A stretch of DNA of 64,000 nucleotides from positions 5,580,001 to 5,644,000 of the forward strand of contig NZ_BHZC01000001.1 of assembly GCF_003865135.1 (NCBI RefSeq), written 5' to 3'. This DNA is from Streptomyces chrestomyceticus JCM 4735. GTDB lineage: Bacteria > Actinomycetota > Actinomycetes > Streptomycetales > Streptomycetaceae. A program made the translations under genes and the position numbers. Under the pieces are notes generated by a model. That model saw nothing but the letters and a program-made list of their open reading frames with translations. It ran no database searches and was not told where the DNA came from. Positions within the stretch are counted from its first letter, which is position 1; the number at the start of each line of letters is the position of its first letter. Below are positions 56,376-64,000 of the stretch, piece after piece.

Positions 56376-57839
56376 TCAGAGCCGTCCTGTCCGCTGGATT
56401 ACCGTGACGTCGCCGGCCGCCCCGAGGATGCCGTACACGGCCTTGGGGTGGCGCTTGCGGGCGTCCTCCAGGGCCTGTTCGGGCTTGCGGCCGTCGTGGA
56501 GTTCGACGGCGACGTAGTCGGGGTCGATGCCGCGGGTGTCCCCTATCCAGAAGACCCGGGTGCGGTCGGTCAGGCGGGAGATGGGCCGTATGTCGGCCTC
56601 GACGGTGGCGCCGTCGGGGATACGTTCCAGCAGGTGCTCGGCGGCCGTCACGGACGGCGGTTTGCGGTAGGTGCCGGCCTCGGTGAGGCGGGCGAGCGGG
56701 AGGGTGGTGGTCAGGGCCAGCGCGGCGGCCAGTACGGCGGCGGGCAGGTGGTGGGCGTAGGCGCGGAGCCAGGCGCGCGCGGAGACCAGCGTGCGCGGCA
56801 GGGCGTCGGCCAGGGCGAGGAAGAGCACCGGCATCAGGACGGCGTTGTAGTGCCAGTCGATGCCCCAGTAGTGCGGTTCGTGGGAGAGGAACCGCCAGCC
56901 GAGGGTGGGCAGTGCGGCCAGCAGCAGGGGGGAGCGCAGCGCGAGCAGGCCGGTGGTGGGCAGGAGGAGCCAGAGCAGGGTGCGTACGGCGGTGTCCGCC
57001 GGGATGCGGGGGACCGGGCCGCCGGCGCCGCTGAGCTTGTTCCAGTAGTCGTACGAACCGGACCCGTTGAAGCCGGGGATGATCACGCCGAGGGTGACGG
57101 CGGTGGCCACCAGGCCGAAGGCGACGAGCCCGACGGCGAGCGGCACGGCGCGCCGCGCGCGGACGAGGACCAGCGCGCCGATGACGGCGGCGGTCACCCC
57201 CAGGTCCTCCTTGACGAGGACGAGCGGCGCCGCCCAGCACACCGCCGCGGTCCAGCGGCCGCGCAGCACCGCCTCCAGCGCGAAGGCGATCAGCGGTACG
57301 GCGAAGGCGATCTCGTGGAAGTCGAAGTCGACGGCCTTCTGCAGGCCCCAGGACAGCCCGTACGCGACGCCGACGGCCAGGCCGCGGCCCTGCCCCAGGA
57401 AGCGGACGGCGGTCCGGGTCACCGGCACGGCCGAGAGCGCGAAGAGGAGGGCCTGCGCGAACAGGAGCGTCTGGGGGCCGGGGAAGATCCGGTAGAGCGG
57501 GGCGAGCAGGACCAGCACGGGGCTGAAGTGGTCGCCGAGGAGGTTGGTGCCGGGACCCTTGAGGTCGGCGACGGGGGCCCGCAGGTGCGCGTAGGCCCGT
57601 ACGGCCTGCTCGAATATGCCGAGGTCCCAGGAGGACGTCGCCATCGAGCGGAAGCGCAGCACGGAGACCGCGGCGAACAGGACGAAGAAGGCCGCTGCGG
57701 TCCAGTAGGGGAGCAGGCGCGGGCCGAGCAGGGTGGCGGTGCGGGCGCGGAGCCGGCCGGGGGCCGGTACGTATCCGCTCCCGGTGACGGGCACGGGCGT
57801 CGTCCTGCCGCTGGTCGCGGTTGCTGCGGCCGTGTCCAT
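56376..57839 (-). CDS. DUF2079 polytopic membrane protein
   Basis: The 487-residue protein has about 11 membrane helices and the DUF2079 pattern: SSWDLGIFEQAVRAYAHLRAP after the first helix, LLGDHFSPVLVLLAPLYRI, FDFHEIAFAVPLIAFALE and VKEDLGV. The extracytoplasmic C-terminal domain follows (about residues 390-487). The topology recalls GT-C glycosyltransferases, so transfer of a polyprenyl-linked sugar is possible but unproven. ATG 57839 has AAGGA upstream. It is divergent from the HNH lipoprotein gene. Confidence 0.87.
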   Translation of the reverse strand: MDTAAATATSGRTTPVPVTGSGYVPAPGRLRARTATLLGPRLLPYWTAAAFFVLFAAVSVLRFRSMATSSWDLGIFEQAVRAYAHLRAPVADLKGPGTNLLGDHFSPVLVLLAPLYRIFPGPQTLLFAQALLFALSAVPVTRTAVRFLGQGRGLAVGVAYGLSWGLQKAVDFDFHEIAFAVPLIAFALEAVLRGRWTAAVCWAAPLVLVKEDLGVTAAVIGALVLVRARRAVPLAVGLVAFGLVATAVTLGVIIPGFNGSGSYDYWNKLSGAGGPVPRIPADTAVRTLLWLLLPTTGLLALRSPLLLAALPTLGWRFLSHEPHYWGIDWHYNAVLMPVLFLALADALPRTLVSARAWLRAYAHHLPAAVLAAALALTTTLPLARLTEAGTYRKPPSVTAAEHLLERIPDGATVEADIRPISRLTDRTRVFWIGDTRGIDPDYVAVELHDGRKPEQALEDARKRHPKAVYGILGAAGDVTVIQRTGRL

Positions 57840-57918
57840 GGGCGTCCTTACTCTCAACTTCCGAAAAGATATCCGAGGCCGCCGAACCGGCCGGTATTGT
57901 CGCCTGTTTTGAGATGGG

Positions 57919-58719
57919 ATGTCCCTCTTGCATCGGATACGGACCGCATCGTCGCCCCGCGCCACACCCCTGACCAGCACCCGCCGCCGCGGCGTCGCCG
58001 TCGCCACGGCCGGACTGGCCGCGCTGCTCGCCCTCACCGGCTGCACACCCGACGGTGGCAAAGGGGGCGGTACGGGAGAAGACGGCGGCGCGGCGTCGTC
58101 CGTTCCCGCCGCGGGCGGCACGGCGCTGCACGCTGTCGGCACCCTCACCGTGAAGGGCCGCGCCCCCAAGACCGGTTACACTCGCGCGCGATTCGGCACC
58201 GCCTGGGCCGACACGGACGGCAACCACTGCGGCACCCGCGACGACATCCTCAAGCGGGACCTGACGGAGGTGCGGTTCACCGACGGGCACTGCAAGGTCG
58301 CCTCCGGGACGCTGAAGAAGGACCCGTACACCGGTCTGGCGGTCCAGTACGAGCGCGGGCGCAGCAAGGTGGACATAGACCACCTCGTGGCGCTGTCGGA
58401 CGCGTGGCAGAAGGGCGCCCAGCAGTGGCCGGGCCGCAAGCGCGTCGCGCTCGCCAACGACCCGCTGAACCTGATCGCCGCCGACTCCTCCGCCAACCGG
58501 CAGAAGGGCGACGGGGACGCGGCGACGTGGCTGCCCGCCAACAAGGCGTACCGCTGCGACTACGTGGCGCACCAGGTGGCGGTGAAGAAGAAGTACGGGC
58601 TGTGGGTGACGCAGGCGGAGAAGGACGCGATGACCCAGGTGCTCAGCGGGTGCCCGAAGCTGAAGCTGCCGGCGGGCGGCGGGCCGACGGAGGCGCCGGA
58701 GCGGTTCACGGCGAAGTAG
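57919..58719 (+). CDS. Secreted HNH-family nuclease, lipoprotein type
   Basis: The 266-residue protein has a basic signal peptide with lipobox ALLALTGC (Cys near residue 42). A linker is followed by an HNH/DUF1524-type domain: YTRARFGTAWADTDGNHCGTRDDIL, the core VDIDHLVALSDAWQKGA, and NDPLNLIAADSSANRQKGDGDAATWLP. The His in DH, the Asn in NDPLNL and the Asn in ANRQKGD form the expected metal site. It should be an exported nuclease, perhaps for DNA scavenging. ATG 57919 or TTG 57928 could start it. It is divergent from the DUF2079 gene. Confidence 0.88.
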   Translation: MSLLHRIRTASSPRATPLTSTRRRGVAVATAGLAALLALTGCTPDGGKGGGTGEDGGAASSVPAAGGTALHAVGTLTVKGRAPKTGYTRARFGTAWADTDGNHCGTRDDILKRDLTEVRFTDGHCKVASGTLKKDPYTGLAVQYERGRSKVDIDHLVALSDAWQKGAQQWPGRKRVALANDPLNLIAADSSANRQKGDGDAATWLPANKAYRCDYVAHQVAVKKKYGLWVTQAEKDAMTQVLSGCPKLKLPAGGGPTEAPERFTAK

Positions 58720-58729
58720 CCCGAGCGGC

Positions 58730-58777
58730 GCACCGGACAGGCCGCCGCCCCGGAGGCGTGCACCGGACAGGCCGCCG
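58730..58777. repeat. 18-bp direct repeat in front of a terminator
   Basis: GCACCGGACAGGCCGCCG occurs at 58730-58747 and again at 58760-58777, a 30-bp period. The second copy supplies the left arm of the terminator; the first copy could pair with the same right arm. Confidence 0.7.
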
Positions 58778-58816
58778 GCCCGGTTCCGCGTGCTGCGGTT
58801 CCGGGCCGGCGGCCTG
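58768..58816. terminator. Bidirectional terminator, HNH lipoprotein / DUF4190-type protein
   Basis: A perfect 16-bp stem (58768-58783 with 58801-58816) with a 17-base loop lies between convergent stop codons. Confidence 0.8.
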
Positions 58817-58836
58817 TGTGCGTGCGGTCCGTACGG

Positions 58837-59616
58837 TCAGAGGGTGAGCTGCCAGTGGGTGGCCTTGTGGTCGAAGCCGGGACGGACCTCGACGTCCAGG
58901 GTCTTCGCGCCGGCCGGTACGTCGAAGGCGAAGTCGGCGGTGGCGGTCTTGCCGGCCGTCACGGTGCCGCTGAAGCCGGCGCCGGACTTGTCGTCGTAGA
59001 TCCGCTCGGCGGTCTTGCCGTCCTTGCCGGCCCGCGCCTCGACCGTCACCAGGTCACCGGCGACGTCCTTGGTGCCCTTGTTCTCCAGCCGCACGGTGAC
59101 CTTGTAGGGCTTGTTGCCCTTCGCGTGCCCGATGGCGAACTCCTCGGGGGTGAAGGAGGTGGGCTTGGAGACGGTGACGTTCAGGCCGGTGCCGTAGACG
59201 GCGGTGGCGCCGCCCCGGTACTCCTTCGTGGCCGCGCCGCCGTCCTTCGGCTTGGCCTCTGAGCCCTCCAGGGCCTTGTTGACCTCCTTCACCGCCTGGT
59301 CGACCGCGGTCACGGTGATCACCAGGCCGGCCACCGACGCGAGCAGCGCGAGGACGCCGAGGATCGTGCCGGTCAGGGCCACGCCCCTGTTGGTGGCCTG
59401 GCCGCGCTTGGCTCTGCCGAGCCCCACCAGGCCGAAGATCAGGGCCAGTACGCCGAGGATGCCGGCCAGCCAGAAGAGCAGCGGGATCAGTCCGCTGAGG
59501 ATGCCGATGATGCCGAGGGTGAGCGCGGCGATCCCCAGCCCGTTGCGGGCGGCCTGCTGCGGCGGCATGCCCATCGGGGCCTGCGGCGCGTGCGGGTGGT
59601 GCGTCTGGTGCGACAT
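58837..59616 (-). CDS. DUF4190/DUF4352-type membrane protein
   Basis: The 259-residue protein starts at ATG 59616 with GGAAGGGG upstream. A short His/Pro-rich head is followed by two membrane helices (about residues 28-65 and 82-108, DUF4190-like). An exposed C-terminal domain follows, resembling DUF4352 beta-sandwiches (VTVRLENKGTKDVAGDLVTVEA, GTVTAGKTATADFAFDVPAG). Such proteins sit at the actinomycete membrane; their role is unknown. A clear vegetative promoter lies 117-145 bp upstream. Confidence 0.85.
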   Translation of the reverse strand: MSHQTHHPHAPQAPMGMPPQQAARNGLGIAALTLGIIGILSGLIPLLFWLAGILGVLALIFGLVGLGRAKRGQATNRGVALTGTILGVLALLASVAGLVITVTAVDQAVKEVNKALEGSEAKPKDGGAATKEYRGGATAVYGTGLNVTVSKPTSFTPEEFAIGHAKGNKPYKVTVRLENKGTKDVAGDLVTVEARAGKDGKTAERIYDDKSGAGFSGTVTAGKTATADFAFDVPAGAKTLDVEVRPGFDHKATHWQLTL

Positions 59617-59732
59617 GGAGATACGGCCCCTTCCGGGCGCTGGAGCGGGAGATCGGCGGTTCAGGGCACCGGGGTGCGCCGCGAACCGGGGTGAGCCGGT
59701 TCCGCCGTGTGAACCGGTGGTGCGGTGGGTCA

Positions 59733-59761
59733 ATAACAGCACTACCTGTGAACCGAGTCAA
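59733..59761 (-). promoter_or_regulatory. Vegetative promoter of the DUF4190-type gene
   Basis: On the minus strand TTGACT (59756-59761) is separated by exactly 17 bp from TGTTAT (59733-59738). This is the best consensus-like promoter in the window. The GGTTCACA box in its spacer resembles the half sites of the adjacent palindromes. Confidence 0.75.
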
Positions 59762-59766
59762 CACGA

Positions 59767-59797
59767 TTCACGGAGTGAAGTGGATTCACGCCGTGAA
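59767..59797. promoter_or_regulatory. Twin TTCAC-N3-GTGAA palindromes upstream of the methyltransferase gene
   Basis: TTCAC-GGA-GTGAA (59767-59779) and TTCAC-GCC-GTGAA (59785-59797) are two perfect 13-bp palindromes 18 bp apart centre to centre, nearly two helical turns. Related GTGAACCG half sites occur at about 59710 and 59749. They lie between the divergent promoter and the methyltransferase start and look like a cooperative operator. Confidence 0.65.
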
Positions 59798-59872
59798 GGG
59801 GGCGGTGTCGTATTCGTGGGTATGCTCGGCGACACAGGCAGGTCAGGGCGCGAGCGGACGGGAGCCGGCCAG

Positions 59873-61999
59873 GTGGAGACAGCAGCGACGACGGGGAGCG
59901 GACCGGCCGACGGCGCGGGACCCGGGCCGGTGACCGAGGTGACCGCCGCCGGCATCGCCCGGCTGGCCGGCGTCGGCCGTGCCGCGGTCAGCAACTGGCG
60001 CCGCCGGCACACCGGCTTCCCCCGGCCCGTCGGCGGTACGGAGACCAGCCCCACCTTCGCCCTCGCCGACGTCGAGCACTGGCTGCGCGCCCAGGGAAAA
60101 CTCGCCGAGGTCCCGCTGCGCGAACGGGTCTGGCAGCAGCTCGTCTCCCACCCGGACGGCGCCGCCACCGCCCTGCGGCACGCCGGCGCCGTCCTGCTGT
60201 TCGTCCGCGACCGCCCCTCCGCCTGGCGTGAGCTGAACGGGTCCGCCGACGACACCGGACTGGCCGGGATGCTGCCCGCCGTCCTCGAATCCGTCCTCGC
60301 CGCCCACCTGGGCCCCCACCACCCCGTGCACGGCCTGACCCGGGACGCCCTCCTGCCGTCCGCCGCCCTCGTGCGGGCCACCGCGGAACTCGCCGCCGAG
60401 GAGGACGGCGCCGTACCCGCCTTCGAGTTCCTGCTCGGCCGCCACCTGGACGCCAACCCCCGGCAGTACACCCTCACCCCGCCCGGCCCGGCCGCCCTGA
60501 TGGCCGCGCTGGCCGGTCCGGCCCGTACCGTCCTGGACCCGGCGAGCGGCACCGGCAGCCTCCTGGACGCGGCCGCCGACACCGCCGAGGACACCGCGGA
60601 GCTGTACGGGCAGGAGGCCGACCCGGACCTGGCCGCGCTCACCGCGCTGCGCCTGGCGCTGCACGCCCCCGCCGCCCAGGTGCGCGTGCACGCCGCCGAC
60701 ACCCTGCGCGCCGACGCCTTCCCGGAGCTGGCCGCCGACGCCGTCCTCGCCCACCCGCCGTTCAACGAACGCAACTGGGGCCACGACGAACTGGCCTACG
60801 ACCCGCGCTGGGAGTACGGCTTCCCGGCCCGTACGGAGTCCGAACTGGCCTGGGTGCAGCACGCGCTGGCCCGGCTGCGCGAGGGCGGCACCGCCGTCCT
60901 GCTGATGCCGCCCGCCGCCGCGTCCCGCCGCTCCGGCCGCCGCATCCGCGCCGACCTGCTGCGCCGCGGTGCCCTGCGCGCCGTGATCGCCCTGCCCGCC
61001 GGGGCGGCACCGCCGTACGGCATCCCGCTGCACCTGTGGGTCCTGCGCAAACCGGGCGCCGCCGCCCAGCCCGCGCCGCACCTGCTCGTCGTCGACACCG
61101 CGGCCCTCGGCGCGGGCGGCGCCCCCGGCCGGGACAAGCCCGACTGGCAGGCCGTACGGACCACCGCGCTGGAGGCGTGGGAAGCGTTCGACCGGGACGG
61201 CGAGGTCGTGGAACAGCCCGGCGTCCGGCGCTCGCTGGCCGCCATCGACCTGATCGGCGACGACGTGGACCTGGCCCCGGCCCGCCACCTGCCGCCCCCC
61301 TCGGCCGCCGGCGGCCTCGCCGAACTGGCCACCGTCCGGCAGCGGCTGGCCACCACCCTGTCCCGTACGGCCGAACTGACCCCGGAAGCGGCGGGCGGCC
61401 CCGACACCGCGCCCGCCCGCTGGCCGCTGACCACCGTCGGGGAACTCGCCCGCGCCGGCGCCCTCGTGCTGCGCGCCGGCGGCCCCGGCACCGCGACCGC
61501 GGACGCCGCGCCCGCCGTCCTCACCGAGCACGACGTCATCGGTGGCACGGCGCCCAGTGGCGCGCTGCCCGAGGGCGGCGCCGCCGTCCCGGCCGAGGAG
61601 CCCGTCCTGGTGGCGGCCGGGGACGTCGTGGTGCCCGTCCTGGGCGGCGGTGCCGTCGCCCGCGTCGTCGACGAGGCCACCGAGGGTGCCGCCCTCGGCC
61701 GCAACCTCTTCCTCCTGCGGCCCGACCCGGCCGCCCTCGACCCGTGGTTCCTCGCCGGGTTCCTGCGTGGCACCGCCAACACAAGGCAGGCCAGCAGCTA
61801 CGCGTCCACCGCCACCCGCCTGGACGTCCGCCGCCTCCAGCTCCCGCGGCTGCCGCTGGCCGACCAGCTCCGCTACGGACGGCGCTTCCGCGAACTGGCC
61901 GCCTTCGAGGAGTCCCTGCGCCTCGCCGCCCGCCTGGGCGAACAGCTCGTCCAGGGCCTCCACGACGGTCTGACGGACGGTTCGGTGACGCCCGGCTGA
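59873..61999 (+). CDS. N6-adenine methyltransferase-specificity fusion with altered motif IV
   Basis: The 708-residue protein starts at GTG 59873 after GGGAG (ATG 59822 is an alternative). Residues 25-85 are an HTH (ITRLAG-like GIARLAGVGRAAVSNWRRR). A type I HsdM-like domain follows with SAM motif LDPASGTGSLLDAA (D222). The catalytic motif, normally NPPF/Y, reads HPPFNERNWG with His at 294. The C-terminal 220 residues resemble an HsdS target-recognition module (LTEHDVIGG, FLAGFLRGTANTRQASSYASTATRLDVRRLQLPRLPLADQ). No restriction subunit is adjacent. It may methylate DNA with altered chemistry, or only bind DNA. Confidence 0.82.
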   Translation: METAATTGSGPADGAGPGPVTEVTAAGIARLAGVGRAAVSNWRRRHTGFPRPVGGTETSPTFALADVEHWLRAQGKLAEVPLRERVWQQLVSHPDGAATALRHAGAVLLFVRDRPSAWRELNGSADDTGLAGMLPAVLESVLAAHLGPHHPVHGLTRDALLPSAALVRATAELAAEEDGAVPAFEFLLGRHLDANPRQYTLTPPGPAALMAALAGPARTVLDPASGTGSLLDAAADTAEDTAELYGQEADPDLAALTALRLALHAPAAQVRVHAADTLRADAFPELAADAVLAHPPFNERNWGHDELAYDPRWEYGFPARTESELAWVQHALARLREGGTAVLLMPPAAASRRSGRRIRADLLRRGALRAVIALPAGAAPPYGIPLHLWVLRKPGAAAQPAPHLLVVDTAALGAGGAPGRDKPDWQAVRTTALEAWEAFDRDGEVVEQPGVRRSLAAIDLIGDDVDLAPARHLPPPSAAGGLAELATVRQRLATTLSRTAELTPEAAGGPDTAPARWPLTTVGELARAGALVLRAGGPGTATADAAPAVLTEHDVIGGTAPSGALPEGGAAVPAEEPVLVAAGDVVVPVLGGGAVARVVDEATEGAALGRNLFLLRPDPAALDPWFLAGFLRGTANTRQASSYASTATRLDVRRLQLPRLPLADQLRYGRRFRELAAFEESLRLAARLGEQLVQGLHDGLTDGSVTPG

Positions 62000-62022
62000 C
62001 GGACGGTCCGGTGACGTCCGGC
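61971..62022 (+). repeat. 26-bp tandem duplication over the methyltransferase stop codon
   Basis: Two adjacent 26-bp units (61971-61996 and 61997-62022) differ at two positions. The second unit begins with the stop TGA. The duplication shifted phase, so the first unit encodes the last residues (TDGSVTPG) and the second starts with the terminator codon. Confidence 0.75.
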
Positions 62023-62076
62023 TTATTTCCCGCAACCCCGGCGGCTTTCCTACAACCCCGGCGGCCCCAGCGGTGT

Positions 62077-62086
62077 CGTATATACG
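62077..62086 (+). promoter_or_regulatory. CGTATATACG palindrome, possible -10 region
   Basis: A perfect AT-rich 10-bp palindrome in a GC-rich gap, about 80 bp before the membrane-protein ATG. It follows a 13-bp direct repeat (62033-62045 and 62053-62065). It could be the -10 region or an operator for the membrane-protein/kinase pair. Confidence 0.35.
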
Positions 62087-62164
62087 CTCGATCTCACGCA
62101 TCCGAGCATGTCCCGGCACGCACTCCTCCGCCCCACGCCGGGCCTCGATCCGTCAGGAGCAGTC

Positions 62165-62812
62165 ATGCACGGCCCCGCCCCGGCAGCACCGCCGCACCGT
62201 CCCGCGTCGCGCAGGACGGTCGTCCTGCTGCGCGTGGTCTTCGTGGCGCTGGCCGTGCTCAGCATCGGCTTCCTGGCCTGGCTGACGCTGCTGCGCGCCG
62301 CGCTCGTGCAGCAGCGCCGGCCGCTGGGCTGGTGGGTGTTCGGCGCCGATCTGGTCCTCGTGTTCGCCGCGATCTTGCTCGCCAGCGGCCAGGACGAGAA
62401 CTCCTGGCAGTCGAACGTCGCGGTGGTGGCGCTCCTCCTCCAGATGGCCGGGGCCGTCGTGTACTACCTCGTCGTCGACATCCGCGCGCAGCGCGTCCCG
62501 CCGGAGTGGCCGCAGTACGGGGCGGTCGGCACGGGGGCCGGGTACGGCGCGACCGGCGCGGGGTACGGCTACCCGGGGCCGGCCGCGGCGGGGTACGGCT
62601 ACCCCCGGCCCGAAACTGCGGGTTACGGCTACCCCGGACCGGCCCAGGCCCCCGCCCCTGCACCGGCCGCCCCGAACCCGTACGCCGGAGTCCAGCCGCC
62701 GCACCAGCCGCCGCCCGCCTCCCCCTACCCGGCCCAGCCGCAGCGCATCGACCGCGTCCGCGCCGAACTGGACGAGCTGAGCGACTACCTCCGCAAGGAG
62801 GAGGGGCGTTGA
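62165..62812 (+). CDS. Two-to-three-helix membrane protein coupled to a Ser/Thr kinase
   Basis: The 215-residue protein starts at ATG 62165 after AGGAG; an in-frame extension upstream is not used. Helices lie near residues 18-40, 55-75 and 82-102. A cytoplasmic tail has a tandem GYGYPGP motif (about 125-160) and Pro-rich sequence. It ends in a charged helix (RIDRVRAELDELSDYLRKEEG). The stop overlaps the kinase start (TTGA), so the two are translationally coupled. It may be a sensor, anchor or substrate for the kinase; that is inference. Confidence 0.8.
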   Translation: MHGPAPAAPPHRPASRRTVVLLRVVFVALAVLSIGFLAWLTLLRAALVQQRRPLGWWVFGADLVLVFAAILLASGQDENSWQSNVAVVALLLQMAGAVVYYLVVDIRAQRVPPEWPQYGAVGTGAGYGATGAGYGYPGPAAAGYGYPRPETAGYGYPGPAQAPAPAPAAPNPYAGVQPPHQPPPASPYPAQPQRIDRVRAELDELSDYLRKEEGR

Positions 62813-64000
62813 ACGGACGCGTCGTCGCCGAGCGCTACGAACTCTCCGCGCTGCTCGGCCAAGGCGGCATGGGCCAGGTCTGGATCGCGTACGACCGCCG
62901 CCTCGACCGCCGCGTCGGCGTCAAACTGCTGCGCCCCGACCGGGTGTCCGGCACCCCCGACGCGGAGGAGATGCGCCGCCGCTTCGTCCGCGAGTGCCGT
63001 GTCACCGCGCAGGTCGACCACCCCGGCCTGGTCACCGTGCACGACGCGGGCAGCGACGGCGACGACCTCTACCTCGTCATGCAGTACGTCGAGGGCGCCG
63101 ACCTCGCCGACCACCTGGCCGAGCACGAGCCGTACCCCTGGCCGTGGGCGGTCAGCGTCGCGGCGCAGCTCTGTGCCGTGCTGGCGTCCGTGCACGCCGT
63201 ACCGATCATCCACCGTGACCTGAAACCGCGGAACGTGATGGTCAAGCCGGACGGCACCCTCACCGTCCTCGACCTCGGCATCGCCGCCGCCCTGGACACC
63301 GACACCACCCGCCTGACCAGCACCGGATCGCCCATCGGCAGCCCCGCCTACATGGCGCCCGAGCAGGCGATGGGCGGCACGGTCGGCCCGTACACGGATC
63401 TGTACGCGCTCGGGGTGCTGCTGCACGAGCTGCTCAGCGGCGAGGTGCCGTTCGCCGGTTCCACGGCGCTGGGCGTGCTGCACCGCCACCTCTACGAGCC
63501 GCCCGTACCGGTCCGCCGTCTCCGGCCGGACGTGCCCGAACAACTGGAGGCACTCGTCCTGCGGCTGCTCGGCAAGGACCCGCAGGAGCGCCCCGCCGAC
63601 GCGCAGGAGGTCTACCGGGCACTGGTGCCGCTGCTGCCCACCCCGGCGCAGGGCCTGGCCGGTACGGGCACGGGCGCGCCGATGGACCCGACCCGCCCGT
63701 TCCTGCACCCGCACGCGCCGTGGCCCGCCCGCGCGGCGACGCCCCCGGCCCCGCAGCCGGTCGCGACGCCCCTGGCCCCGCAGCCGGTCGCGGCCATGAC
63801 CGCCGTACCGCAGCACGCCGTGGCCGTACCGCAGCAGACGACCGCGGCACCCGCGGCCTCTTTCACCCCGTCGCCCCCGTTCCCGCCCGCGGGCACCGAC
63901 CCGCGGACGTCCATGGGAACCGGCGGGACCGGCGGCTACGGGCTCCCGGGGGCCACCGACCCCCGGGCCCAGGGCGCCGGCGGCCCCGACGTCGCCGCGG
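62809..64000 (+). CDS. PknB-type Ser/Thr protein kinase (3' end beyond window)
   Basis: Translation starts at TTG 62809, supported by AAGGAGGAGGGG just upstream and a 4-bp overlap with the previous stop. 397 residues are visible. The kinase domain (1-270) has GQGGMGQVW, ATP-binding K39, HRDLKPRNV with catalytic D137, DLG (D155) in place of DFG, and GSPAYMAPEQ. After residue 275 comes a Pro/Ala-rich linker with repeats (APQPVATPLAPQPVA). A membrane helix and sensor domain would be expected beyond the edge and cannot be seen. Confidence 0.93.
   Translation, partial: MNGRVVAERYELSALLGQGGMGQVWIAYDRRLDRRVGVKLLRPDRVSGTPDAEEMRRRFVRECRVTAQVDHPGLVTVHDAGSDGDDLYLVMQYVEGADLADHLAEHEPYPWPWAVSVAAQLCAVLASVHAVPIIHRDLKPRNVMVKPDGTLTVLDLGIAAALDTDTTRLTSTGSPIGSPAYMAPEQAMGGTVGPYTDLYALGVLLHELLSGEVPFAGSTALGVLHRHLYEPPVPVRRLRPDVPEQLEALVLRLLGKDPQERPADAQEVYRALVPLLPTPAQGLAGTGTGAPMDPTRPFLHPHAPWPARAATPPAPQPVATPLAPQPVAAMTAVPQHAVAVPQQTTAAPAASFTPSPPFPPAGTDPRTSMGTGGTGGYGLPGATDPRAQGAGGPDVAA

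Noticed and set aside
55789..58572. Single 927-codon minus-strand frame
   Set aside because: Joins shadow sequence of the HNH lipoprotein and DUF2079 genes to the real CPT-like gene. Only the last 189 codons are coding; the DUF2079 gene uses another frame.

Overview
The window is a stretch of a Streptomyces chromosome, or that of a very close actinomycete. Base composition is very GC-rich with G/C at third codon positions. GTG starts are common and TTG occurs. The gene order glmU-prs-rplY-pth, ppc, galTEK, rsmA-ispE, a TamR/Tam pair and mfd matches the conserved Streptomyces core as I remember it. It holds about 53 protein genes (two cut by the window ends), one tRNA-Gln and one gene remnant. 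I see no insertion sequence, CRISPR array or biosynthetic gene cluster.

Layout. 1-9.5 kb: envelope and RNA-maintenance genes: the N-terminus of a penicillin-binding protein, protein O-mannosyltransferase, rsmI (frameshifted as read), a zinc-ribbon protein, TatD hydrolase, a resuscitation-promoting factor, rsmA and ispE. 9.6-22.3 kb: an ABC-F ATPase, two orphan LuxR-type regulators, an SGLT-type sodium/sugar symporter divergent from the Leloir operon galT-galE-galK, a GH42 beta-galactosidase and an SDR oxidoreductase. Together these form a galactoside uptake and catabolism block. 22.3-31.4 kb: TamR/Tam (trans-aconitate methylation) with an operator-rich gap, a VOC protein, a tandem family of unknown proteins with one decayed copy, a fatty-acid desaturase with a TetR regulator, PEP carboxylase and a small membrane protein. 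31.5-36.6 kb: pth, rplY, prs, glmU, tRNA-Gln and an HTH protein abutting the tRNA.

36.7-46.1 kb: an orphan histidine kinase, then the most unusual part. Two divergent units, 38.2-43.6 kb, combine toxin-like enzymes with immunity-type domains: a YwqJ-type deaminase with a SUKH-3 protein, and an HNH-nuclease/SUKH fusion followed by a 961-residue protein reading Imm35/YrhB, Pro/Gly linker, XOO_2897-like deaminase, SUKH-4. No member shows a secretion signal, so this looks like a cytoplasmic toxin/immunity or defence locus rather than an ordinary exported polymorphic toxin. LytR-CpsA-Psr and DivIVA-like coiled-coil genes follow. 46-64 kb: an MFS exporter, mfd, a four-gene translationally coupled ESX/WXG-type operon, two lipoproteins (one an HNH nuclease), a kinase of the chloramphenicol phosphotransferase family, a DUF2079 membrane protein, a membrane protein with a clear vegetative promoter, a methyltransferase-specificity fusion with an altered motif IV, and a membrane protein coupled to a Ser/Thr kinase that runs off the end.

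Two genes (rsmI and the 31 kb membrane protein) are each disrupted by an apparent one-base loss in a four-base homopolymer. Sequence error and real mutation cannot be separated from this sequence alone. Several core genes appear to be transcribed as leaderless mRNAs, with a -10 hexamer 6-8 nt before the start codon.
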